This document shows positions 56,408 to 63,191 of a DNA stretch of 63,191 bases, piece after piece. A program made the translations under genes and the position numbers. A model generated the notes under the pieces. That model saw only the letters and a list, made by a program, of their open reading frames with translations, was not told where the DNA came from and made no database searches. The stretch lies in contig JAACWH010000037.1 of assembly GCA_009991425.1 (NCBI GenBank), positions 356-63,546 of the forward strand, in the 5' to 3' direction. Within the stretch, counting starts at the first letter, position 1, and each line of letters begins with the position of its first letter. Origin of the DNA: Leptospira sp. (GTDB lineage Bacteria > Spirochaetota > Leptospiria > Leptospirales > Leptospiraceae).

Positions 56408-56593
56408 TTATGCCGATCGCTTCTTGCCATCGGCGACTAATTTTTCATAGCTATTAAGCTTTTCTAAGACTGCTTGCGCTACGAAATCTTGAATTACTGG
56501 TTTTACACCAGTAGCTTTTTTGAAAACAGGCTCAATTCTTTGAATAAGATCCTTGGGAATTTTTACATTCAATAATTCGCTAGTAGTCGCCAA
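56408..56593 (-). CDS. Ribbon-helix-helix-like small protein (tandem copy 1)
   Basis: A 61-aa protein if started at TTG 56593, eight bases after AGGAGGT. The ATG at 56614 lies upstream of the Shine-Dalgarno sequence. SELLNVKIPKDLIQRIEPVFKK is a beta strand plus helix A and VIQDFVAQAVLEKLNSYE helix B, the RHH pattern. It ends VADGKKRSA, matching the second copy's VADNAKKRSA. It was probably produced by tandem duplication, with rapid divergence of the middle part. DNA binding is inferred. Confidence 0.6.
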   Translation of the reverse strand: MATTSELLNVKIPKDLIQRIEPVFKKATGVKPVIQDFVAQAVLEKLNSYEKLVADGKKRSA

Positions 56594-56659
56594 CTCTGTT
56601 ACCTCCTTAATCATGATAATTATGAGATTATATCGGGTGAAATTTTTGTCAATTGAAAT

Positions 56660-56695
56660 TAAATAAAAAAGATGAATTTTTATCTTTTTTATTTT
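56660..56695 (-). terminator. Possible A/T-rich terminator of the 449-aa protein gene
   Basis: AAAAAAGAT (56665-56673) and ATCTTTTTT (56682-56690) form a perfect 9-bp stem with an 8-nt loop. The minus-strand right arm is U-rich and is followed by ATTT. The stem is weak because it is all A/T but one G/C pair. On the plus strand a T-tract also follows. Confidence 0.35.
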
Positions 56696-56838
56696 TTCTT
56701 AAGTTCTGGGAAGTAGAATTCGCAAACGCTAGAGAATCAATCCGTCATTTTGGCATAAAAGTTTGAATTCTCTTTTGCTCCTGTATCTCCAGATTGAATA
56801 AAATATCATTTTAAAATTAAAGGATCTGTAATTAAATT

Positions 56839-58170
56839 TTAAATCCAAGATTTAAAAAACCACTTAGCATTTTTCCATTCAGCCTTAACTTTAACTGAAC
56901 TATGCAAAGCACTATCAACTTTTTTTTGTAAGCTAACATTATTTTCAAAGTAAATCTTTCGTTTTGAGGAACCATCTTTGATTGTAAAATAATGCTGGGT
57001 CTCATCGGAAAACTCTTCGAGTCCGCCTAATTCTCCTTCAAAAATGATTTCTTCTTTAACTATTGATTCCTTTTTCAACTTTTTTAAAGTTTTTAATGCA
57101 ATGCCCAATTCTTTTCTATCAGTGTTTCTTATAGAAGATACAGATTGACTAGATGGAATGTAAACTTGAACTTCTTCTGATTCAATATTTGGACCAGGTG
57201 CCATATTTTGAATAGATTCAATAATCTTTATTGCAGAGTCAGTTGAAAGTTTTGTTTTTTCAATAAATTTCTCAACAGCATTTTCTTTATCTTCTTCACG
57301 TAAAATCTGGAGAGCATCATTAATAACTTGCGAAACACGATTTTCAATTTTAATCAAGTCGTTTGGATCTAATTTATCATCCAAGTTTTCAGGTTCTAAA
57401 TCCAAGAAGATAATTGAACTACTCACTCCAAATCCTGAAGTGTAGAGCCCTATATTGAATATTATCTCGAATTTTAGAGATAACTCTTCAACAAGTTTAT
57501 CAATTTTTTCCATTAATTTTGCAAGATACGAAACTCTGAATTGGCCATGTCTAATCGTATTAGGCATAGTGAATGAAATTCGATGAGCCATTTTTTGCAG
57601 TTTTACAAATCCATCTAATTCATCAGCTTCTCGTTCCATGGCCTCTGCCATTTTTACCATAGGCGTTAACCATTTTGATTTAAATTCGTTATCCCTTTCA
57701 AATTTTTCACTGTAAAATTCTGATAATGCATTTTTTATATTAATTGAATTAGATCTTAATTCTTGGGCTCTTGATAAAGACATATTTACATCTTCGCCTT
57801 TATCATGGATATATATAATAACAATTTCTCCATTTACCCAATATCCCTGGTCTTTTGCCATTTTGTAAACAAATTCATTCTCTACTTTTATATTTTTTAT
57901 AGGCGGAATAACGATAGGATTTTTTAAAGTAATACTATCTGATATAGTCTGGTTAAAATCAGTTTCACATAAATCAGGGTATATGCAATCACATTCTAAG
58001 TTTCTCCCTTTAATCGAAAGAAAAAAACCTATTTCGCAAGCGCCTAATTTGAACCAACTCTCAGAAATAGATTCTATTTGGTTAAATAAATTTTGATTCC
58101 ATCCAGATTTAGTGTAAAAACTTTTTAGATCCGATTTCTCTATTCTTTTAACTATATAATTTATCGTCAT
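56839..58170 (-). CDS. Uncharacterised protein, 443 aa
   Basis: Not recognised. It begins MTINYIVKRIEKSDL at ATG 58170, which has AAAGG eight bases upstream; the longer frame starts at TTG 58188. The N-terminal half has several Trp/Phe-rich segments, among them GWNQNLFNQIESISESWFKLGACEIGF and ECDCIYPDLCETDF with four cysteines. A helical middle follows (about 130-320), then a C-terminal beta-rich segment (FEGELGGLEEF, YFTIKDGSSKRKIYFEN, KVKAEWKNAKWFFKSW). No enzyme motif and no transmembrane helix are visible, so it is probably cytoplasmic. Confidence 0.6.
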   Translation of the reverse strand: MTINYIVKRIEKSDLKSFYTKSGWNQNLFNQIESISESWFKLGACEIGFFLSIKGRNLECDCIYPDLCETDFNQTISDSITLKNPIVIPPIKNIKVENEFVYKMAKDQGYWVNGEIVIIYIHDKGEDVNMSLSRAQELRSNSINIKNALSEFYSEKFERDNEFKSKWLTPMVKMAEAMEREADELDGFVKLQKMAHRISFTMPNTIRHGQFRVSYLAKLMEKIDKLVEELSLKFEIIFNIGLYTSGFGVSSSIIFLDLEPENLDDKLDPNDLIKIENRVSQVINDALQILREEDKENAVEKFIEKTKLSTDSAIKIIESIQNMAPGPNIESEEVQVYIPSSQSVSSIRNTDRKELGIALKTLKKLKKESIVKEEIIFEGELGGLEEFSDETQHYFTIKDGSSKRKIYFENNVSLQKKVDSALHSSVKVKAEWKNAKWFFKSWI

Positions 58171-58254
58171 CTGTAACCTTTTCTTCAATAATTTCGACTT
58201 ATAATTAATTTTCTGAATAAAATAATATTTAAACCTTAGGTTAGTTAGATATCT

Positions 58255-58899
58255 TTAATAACAATCGTAAGTTTCATTTTCATTTTTTCGATGAAATGCC
58301 TCAACTTTTATAAAAGAAGAGTTAGTTGTATCATTTAATGACGGCAAAGATAATTTATCACAAATCCATGAAAACTGATTGCCTGATATTTGAATCGAAC
58401 CGCAGCCTCCAACGTTTTTACCGTCTTTCCATACTAAAGGAACCAGTTCATTAAATCTTATAAGTTGAGGTACTCCATTTGAAAAATGAGTCAATCCAAT
58501 GTGGAATTGAGATTCACCAATTAATTGATATGTCCATTCAAATTCTGGCTTATTAGGATTACTATAGGTATTAGCAGGAAGTAAGTCTAAGATTTCTCTA
58601 ACTTGCAAGCTAAATTTTATGTTATTCGAAGTATTTTCATACGATCCAGAAAGGATATCGAGATAACCTGAATCTTGTGGTCTGTTTAAAAATCCAGCTC
58701 TTTCATCATTTTCTAAATCTTTAAACTCCCAATTATCTGAAATCTGACTTCCAAAGCAAGCTATGTTTGAGGTTGAGTAAAATAAGGAGTAAAATAATTC
58801 ATCACCTAATGACTCTGAAGTGTTATTGTTAAAACAATTGCAAAGAATGAAAATTGAAATGAATGGGAAAAAACCAATTATAAAATGTCTTATAACCAT
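58255..58899 (-). CDS. Lipoprotein of unknown function, last gene of the accessory operon
   Basis: A 214-aa lipoprotein with lipobox ISIFILCNCFNNN. The mature part is rich in Asn/Ser and aromatic residues with alternating strands (NWEFKDLENDERAGFLNRPQ; PEFEWTYQLIGESQFHIGLTHF; FSWICDKLSLPS). Cysteines are present at NIACFG, GGCGSI, WICDKL and at the end (TYDCY). ATG 58899 was chosen; the TTG at 58905 lies two codons upstream. It overlaps the preceding gene by 10 nt. No family was recognised. Confidence 0.55.
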   Translation of the reverse strand: MVIRHFIIGFFPFISIFILCNCFNNNTSESLGDELFYSLFYSTSNIACFGSQISDNWEFKDLENDERAGFLNRPQDSGYLDILSGSYENTSNNIKFSLQVREILDLLPANTYSNPNKPEFEWTYQLIGESQFHIGLTHFSNGVPQLIRFNELVPLVWKDGKNVGGCGSIQISGNQFSWICDKLSLPSLNDTTNSSFIKVEAFHRKNENETYDCY

Positions 58900-59612
58900 G
58901 GACAAATCGGGAACCCTGAATTTGCATTATCTGAGCATGAAATACCTCTTAAAATACTATTTGCTTTAACTTTTCCAGTTAAGATTAAAAGAGTTGCATT
59001 ATAGTTCAAATCATTTAGACAAGCGTTAGTTGTTGACGCCATTAAGGCTAAATCAGAATTTAAATTATCAAGCTGAGAAATTTCTAGAGATGTAAGTTGT
59101 CTTTCAAAAGACCCGGATAAATATTTAGAATTATAAAGTCCAATTTTTTCGCAGGATTCATGATTTGTGAATTGGAAGTCTTCCTTTCTGTTTGATCCAT
59201 TTATATTCCAAATATCTTTAAAAAGCATTGATGAAGGAGGTTGGATTAAGTTATATTTAGTCAATAATTGACCTGCTGCAACAGAACAATTAGGGAAGTT
59301 AATATTAATAAAAGTAAGATCATCTATTCGATTTTGAAGAGAAGTAGATGTTTTAATGTTATTAAAATAGTCCAAATTACATTGTTCTGGCTTGGAAAAA
59401 AAACACGTACTTACTTTGTGAGAGGAAATTTGAGTAGTCACTAAGCAAGCTTCCATCTTAATATTATCCAAATTTATCTCTTGATTCAAAGAACTTCTTA
59501 AAATCGAAAGAATTGCATTATTAGAACCATGATTAAGGTTTTGACAATGGAATTGAAATAATATAATAATAAAGAATTTACAATGAAAATTTATTAAGCT
59601 GTTTACCAACAT
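58890..59612 (-). CDS. Lipoprotein of unknown function
   Basis: A 240-aa protein starting at ATG 59612 (MLVNSLINFHCKFFIIILFQFHCQNLN); the TTG at 59630 is an alternative. The cysteine in FQFHCQN probably is the lipidated residue. The mature part contains several Cys (MEACLVTTQ, VSTCFFS, EQCNLDYF, FPNCSVA, HESCEKIG, NACLND, ISCSDN, FPICPW), consistent with disulfides. The 3' end overlaps the next lipoprotein by 10 nt and the 5' end overlaps the esterase by 10 nt. Not recognised. Confidence 0.55.
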   Translation of the reverse strand: MLVNSLINFHCKFFIIILFQFHCQNLNHGSNNAILSILRSSLNQEINLDNIKMEACLVTTQISSHKVSTCFFSKPEQCNLDYFNNIKTSTSLQNRIDDLTFININFPNCSVAAGQLLTKYNLIQPPSSMLFKDIWNINGSNRKEDFQFTNHESCEKIGLYNSKYLSGSFERQLTSLEISQLDNLNSDLALMASTTNACLNDLNYNATLLILTGKVKANSILRGISCSDNANSGFPICPWL

Positions 59613-61051
59613 TTTCCAGTAAATAAGCAAATTAATATTAATATATCAATATTACTTGGATGGACTTCTACAGGTTTTGCCTCTATTATTTCTTTAATCT
59701 CAGTATCATCTGAATCGCTGGATACAGCTCCATCAAATCTTGGTGGTCCTCCGTCTAAAGATCTATGCCAGTTTAATTCTACAACTTTTCGAGCTACGTG
59801 ATTTGACCATATTAGATATCCCAAATAGTTTAAATGTCCAATTTCATCAGCATATAATTCTGGCTTACCTACAAAGCACCATCCATACTCAAAGCAATCT
59901 TTTTCTCTTAAGAATAAATGGTACATAGGCAAAAAATGAACCCTGCCTTGCCCCATAACATTATTAACTTCATTCACTGCCTCTTCTAATGGACCTTGAT
60001 TTAGAAACATGCCCATACTAGAAATCATACTTGGATTATTTTTTACTACATACAACCAAGTCCAATACCAATCATCCTGTTTAGTTGGAGATAAACCCTG
60101 ATTTTTAATTTGCGATTTAAGCTGATTAAGATCTTGAAAGTGAGTTTCAGCTATTAGTTTATTTATTGCGTTGTTATAAGACTGCTTCATTTGAATAATT
60201 GAATTAACTAATGGTCCATGCATATCCGTTAAGTCTACAGGAAAGAGCAAAGCAGCAGCTCCAGAAAGCCAAGCGCCAGGTTGGAGAAAAGATAAGGATC
60301 CTAAAATAGCAGCATCTGTTTGCATAGCTGTTTTTTGATTATCATGAAGGTGTTCCATATTAGCTTTAAAGCTAGGATCTGGATGAGTTGCAAATTGTAC
60401 CCAAAAATTCTTTATATGCCCTAAACTTGGACTATACGAGAGATTTGGAAAATTCCCCATCACTAAAACATTCTTATCTCTTCGTGGATGCCTTAAAGCA
60501 TATATTATAGCTCTTGTATTAAACGTTATTCTTTCTTGTACATCCATAAATTTCCAAGGCATAAAACCCAATAAAATTGCATGTTGCCAGTAGTCATTGC
60601 CTCCGATTTCAAAAGCAACATTTGGGGATGTTTTAAATCGTACTCTCCTAATCTTGGATGCTGCACAAGTCTTAATCATATCAAATAAACCAAAAGTAGT
60701 ATCGCCGCTATGTGCAAGATTTTGTACATTCCATTCAACCGCAGGATACATAAGTGTTAAATATTGATCCCAACTAAAGTATCCATAAGCAAATTCATTT
60801 ATCAAATCACCTAAGCTATCTCCATAAAATGTTAGAAAAGTCTTGTTGGGTTCAAAGGATTGTGGATGGTTTGGATCAAATTGGGTTCTACAATTATTTT
60901 GCTCTTCATCTTCTTTGTTATTACCTATAAAAAAATCTCGCTTTTCATTTTGTATAGATGGACTTGCGAAAGTTGTAAAGACATTTTTATCTGCCCAAAT
61001 TTGGTTTGAGTAAAAGAACAATATTAATAAAAAATATACTTGCTGATTCAT
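59603..61051 (-). CDS. SGNH/GDSL-type secreted hydrolase
   Basis: A 482-aa protein with signal peptide (MNQQVYFLLILFFYSNQIWA). GDSL block I is LTFYGDSLGDLINEFAYG, block III VAFEIGGNDYWQHAILLG, and block V DEIGHLNYLGYLIW (DxxH). SGNH hydrolases cleave acyl or acetyl esters; this one is exported. The gene is flanked by lipoprotein genes in one operon, so it may act on lipids or glycans at the surface. The ATG has AGAGG upstream. The stretch from about 245 to 310 lacks known motifs. The C-terminus is hydrophobic and ends in LFTGKCW. Confidence 0.82.
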   Translation of the reverse strand: MNQQVYFLLILFFYSNQIWADKNVFTTFASPSIQNEKRDFFIGNNKEDEEQNNCRTQFDPNHPQSFEPNKTFLTFYGDSLGDLINEFAYGYFSWDQYLTLMYPAVEWNVQNLAHSGDTTFGLFDMIKTCAASKIRRVRFKTSPNVAFEIGGNDYWQHAILLGFMPWKFMDVQERITFNTRAIIYALRHPRRDKNVLVMGNFPNLSYSPSLGHIKNFWVQFATHPDPSFKANMEHLHDNQKTAMQTDAAILGSLSFLQPGAWLSGAAALLFPVDLTDMHGPLVNSIIQMKQSYNNAINKLIAETHFQDLNQLKSQIKNQGLSPTKQDDWYWTWLYVVKNNPSMISSMGMFLNQGPLEEAVNEVNNVMGQGRVHFLPMYHLFLREKDCFEYGWCFVGKPELYADEIGHLNYLGYLIWSNHVARKVVELNWHRSLDGGPPRFDGAVSSDSDDTEIKEIIEAKPVEVHPSNIDILILICLFTGKCW

Positions 61052-61067
61052 GAATTGACCTCTTTCC

Positions 61068-61619
61068 CTATTGTATAAATGTTGATGGAGTTGTTAATTG
61101 AATATTTCCTGAGCCATTTATGGATAAAAGTTTAACGTAAAATAGATATCTAGATGCATTGGATGGACTACTTAAAACTAGGGTAATTGATTCTATTTGA
61201 GAACTGAGCCCTGAATCTCCAGAACCATCTAATTCACCGCCTGCTATACAAGTTAATCTTGTCAATGAGACATCTTGACCATTGTTTTCTTGAAATTTAA
61301 AAATAAATCTCTTTGTCAAAGCATCTGTAATATTGATCATATCTAATCTTGCTCTATTATCGAATATATAACTCTGCCCTTCTTCCAGATTGATATTATG
61401 GATTCCTGGTTCCAAAATTGGAATTTGGTCAGGAGGTGGACATGCATCTGGTTGTGGTAAATAAAAGCGAGCGAAAATAAGAAACTCAATCTGAGTAGGA
61501 TCTGTTATCTTTTCTTCAAGTGACTTCCCGCCTTGTGGTTCACAATTAGATTGAAGAAAAATAATAAAGAGTGTAAACAATTTAAGGAAAATAATATGCT
61601 TAATTTTTACAGTTTTCAT
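61068..61619 (-). CDS. Lipoprotein of unknown function
   Basis: A 183-aa lipoprotein with lipobox IIFLQSNCEPQGG. After a short linker the mature part is beta-rich with alternating strands (EFLIFARFYLP; FDNRARLDMINITDA; RFIFKFQENNGQDVSL; RYLFYVKLLSINGSG), perhaps one Ig-like or jelly-roll domain. Two further Cys are at PDACPPPD and LTCIAGG. Its ATG overlaps the stop of the upstream lipoprotein gene (ATGA). It ends 17 nt before the esterase start. No family was recognised. Confidence 0.58.
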   Translation of the reverse strand: MKTVKIKHIIFLKLFTLFIIFLQSNCEPQGGKSLEEKITDPTQIEFLIFARFYLPQPDACPPPDQIPILEPGIHNINLEEGQSYIFDNRARLDMINITDALTKRFIFKFQENNGQDVSLTRLTCIAGGELDGSGDSGLSSQIESITLVLSSPSNASRYLFYVKLLSINGSGNIQLTTPSTFIQ

Positions 61620-62299
61620 AAGTGATTGACACCTCTTCGGATGAGTTCTTCATTCACCTTTTGGCGAATGGCAACAGCTTTTTCTCTTGCCATTACTAAA
61701 AATGGCATGGGTATTCCATTATCAGGATCACCATAGTCAATTACAAAACGAATCATAACGAGACTTAGTGTAAAATTTTCTCTTACTTTAATAAGCTGTT
61801 CCACCGTCATTTTAGGAAGGTCAGAGGCTACTCTTCCGTAGAATTCGTCTGCTGCTTGACTTTCTTTTTGTAATATTTCAGCTTCAGTACCATACGTAGG
61901 TGTCGGATAGCTTCCACCTTTAATTTCAGCATCAACCTTATCTAATAATTCTTGATGGCTTAAAGGACGATTAAAAAGCAGATCTCTAGATGTTCTTGTT
62001 GCTTCATATGTGAATTTCGTATCTAAAAGACCAGTTGCATTCATATCTTCCAACATTTCCCTGATTACTTCACGCTCATTTTCAGAAATTGCAGGAAGTG
62101 TAGCAAGAGCGGAACCTTCTTGTGGAGTTGGAATACCAAAATCCTCAGGAGTGTATGGGACAACTGCCTTTGCACCTCCCAAAGAAAGAAAGCTAAAGAA
62201 ATTCATAGCTGAATTGTTTCCTTTAGCAGAATCTATGCAACTAACAATACATATTGTTAGAATAATACTAATAGTGATTTGTAATTTTCGTTTTTTCAT
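61616..62299 (-). CDS. Lipoprotein of unknown function
   Basis: A 227-aa lipoprotein: lipobox ICIVSCIDSAKG. The mature part is helical (EREVIREMLEDMNATG; ELLDKVDAEIKGG; AEILQKESQAADEFYGRVASD; IKVRENFTLSLVMIRF). No enzyme motif is visible. The ATG has GGGAG about nine bases upstream. It follows the gene at 62314 by 14 nt and overlaps the next by ATGA. Confidence 0.58.
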   Translation of the reverse strand: MKKRKLQITISIILTICIVSCIDSAKGNNSAMNFFSFLSLGGAKAVVPYTPEDFGIPTPQEGSALATLPAISENEREVIREMLEDMNATGLLDTKFTYEATRTSRDLLFNRPLSHQELLDKVDAEIKGGSYPTPTYGTEAEILQKESQAADEFYGRVASDLPKMTVEQLIKVRENFTLSLVMIRFVIDYGDPDNGIPMPFLVMAREKAVAIRQKVNEELIRRGVNHL

Positions 62300-62313
62300 T
62301 TCAATTAACTCCC

Positions 62314-63003
62314 TTAATATTCAATTTGTATTTGAAATCTAACTTGTTGGCTCCCATGAAAATTTAAATTATATCCTAAATCATCAATAGGCTTTAGTTG
62401 CCTTTCTTGTATATGTAAATCATTCCAATTCTCATCTTTCCCAAATCTTAAATAAGCTTTGACAGTAGAATAAAGGAAAAGGCTTGTTGTGAGACCTAAA
62501 GCTAATTGATATTGTTGATTTCTTTTTTGAAATCTATCAACTAAGCCCTGATTAAATCCTTCATACGAATCTTTAACTGCCTGATTTGCTTTGTAAGTAT
62601 CATAAAAAAGGAATGCAGTAAGTGTTAATAATGATATTTTGGCAAATCTTATATACATATCCTCTTTATAGTCTTCAGTATTATTATAAAACTGATAAGT
62701 TGTTGATGAATCAAAGTTTAATATAGAATCCCATGCAGCTTGTTTTGGAGTTGATGTTTGGATTCTATGAAAATATTCTTCAGTTAAAATAGCTTCTATT
62801 TCTGATTCCTTGATAAGTTTACCTTTATTTCTTTCACGCAGAAATACATCACCGTTATATAATGTGTATTCACCGAAAACGTAAGATTTATCCTTTGTCA
62901 GAATATATCCTTTTTTATAATTTGCCGATCTTTCTTGTGAATACAAAGAAGCTGTAGTAAGTATAGAAAAGATAAATACAGTTAACTTCTTTCTTATCTC
63001 CAT
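62314..63003 (-). CDS. Exported membrane-associated protein, first gene of the accessory operon
   Basis: A 229-aa protein with signal peptide (MEIRKKLTVFIFSILTTASLYS). After it comes GYILTKDKSYVFGEYTLYNGDVFLRERNKGKLIKESEIEAIL, a small beta unit similar in layout to the N-terminal part of the gene at 46971. Two hydrophobic helices follow (about 114-130 and about 160-178: LALGLTTSLFLYSTVKAYL). The C-terminus FQIQIEY ends in an aromatic residue. The ATG has GAGG upstream. Function unknown. Confidence 0.6.
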   Translation of the reverse strand: MEIRKKLTVFIFSILTTASLYSQERSANYKKGYILTKDKSYVFGEYTLYNGDVFLRERNKGKLIKESEIEAILTEEYFHRIQTSTPKQAAWDSILNFDSSTTYQFYNNTEDYKEDMYIRFAKISLLTLTAFLFYDTYKANQAVKDSYEGFNQGLVDRFQKRNQQYQLALGLTTSLFLYSTVKAYLRFGKDENWNDLHIQERQLKPIDDLGYNLNFHGSQQVRFQIQIEY

Positions 63004-63110
63004 TCAATTGCCTCTATGTCTACTTTTATTGAAGAAACACCTGCTTTATTCTTTTCTTTAAATTCAACATATGAATTCTGATCATTATTTATTACATTCG
63101 AATCTAAAGT

Positions 63111-63191
63111 TTAACGCAACACTTCCTTTATTTTTTCAACAGGAGTTTTCCAGCCAAGCGATTTTCTAGGTCGTTCATTTAAAAGCTTTTG
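63111..63191 (-). mobile_element. C-terminal end of an IS30-like transposase, running off the window
   Basis: The reverse strand from the window edge reads, in frame and ending at a TAA at 63111-63113, LLNERPRKSLGWKTPVEKIK..., 26 residues in all. LNxRPRKxLGWKTP is the C-terminal signature of IS30-family DDE transposases. Only the 3' end lies in this window, so the gene is partial here and its integrity is unknown. Terminal repeats of the element were not identified. Confidence 0.78.

Noticed and set aside
56076..56614. Toxin-antitoxin module formed by the RHH-like pair
   Set aside because: Both genes look like DNA-binding proteins; no toxin frame is adjacent.
1..63191. CRISPR arrays, tRNA or rRNA genes
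   Set aside because: No regularly spaced repeats, no cloverleaf-like sequence with CCA-type ends and no rRNA-like stretch were seen on reading both strands.

Overview
The window looks like a chromosome segment of a spirochaete of the genus Leptospira or a close relative. The DNA is AT-rich. There are many short lipoproteins with poor lipoboxes (LNC, CNC, QSNC), a Bat aerotolerance operon followed directly by htpG, several chemotaxis genes, a 7TMR-DISM sensor, and small Leptospira-type secreted proteins. This placement is inference from gene content; no rRNA or tRNA is present to confirm it.

Layout. (1) 194-3871, minus strand: a compact three-gene cassette. It encodes a 129-aa protein ending exactly in Gly-Gly that resembles a ubiquitin-like modifier, a large DUF4132 protein, and an E1/ThiF-like adenylating enzyme. 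The last two genes are coupled by a TAATG overlap. This is the best candidate for an undescribed system. (2) 3872-4592: a long non-coding stretch with two GC-richer, repeat-like blocks, one carrying nested inverted repeats. (3) 4593-17686: aconitase, then a mixture of single genes (methyltransferase, SDR, patatin, TPM-domain protein, an outer-membrane barrel, small secreted or lipo-proteins) and a chemoreceptor whose promoter suggests a leaderless mRNA.

(4) 17760-25076, minus strand: a seven-gene operon for a surface glycan (GT87-like and GT4 glycosyltransferases, two membrane proteins, an MBOAT acyltransferase, an AlgX/SGNH-like partner, a MazG-like pyrophosphohydrolase). (5) 25121-36636: queA, an envelope pair (barrel-like protein plus FlgO-like lipoprotein), a thioesterase, an aroK/HDOD/cheD operon, TraB, DUF1295, a 7TMR-PAS-ATPase sensor, a cyclopropane-synthase-like methyltransferase and a second thioesterase. 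(6) 36633-46969, plus strand: MORN lipoprotein, then moxR-DUF58-(TM protein)-batA-batB-batC-batD-htpG with overlapping or nearly touching genes.

(7) 46971-55807: a membrane protein, a tiny membrane protein, glutamate synthase gltB-gltD, an NlpC/P60 protein and a lipoprotein. (8) 55808-63191: an accessory-looking end. It holds an inverted-repeat-bounded 129-bp element, two tandem ribbon-helix-helix-like genes whose true starts are probably TTG, a large unknown protein, a six-gene operon of lipoproteins around a GDSL esterase, and at the edge the C-terminus of an IS30-like transposase.

Several starts were moved from the longest open frame to a start supported by a Shine-Dalgarno sequence or signal peptide; this is stated in each entry. 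No CRISPR array, tRNA, rRNA or recognised riboswitch was seen.
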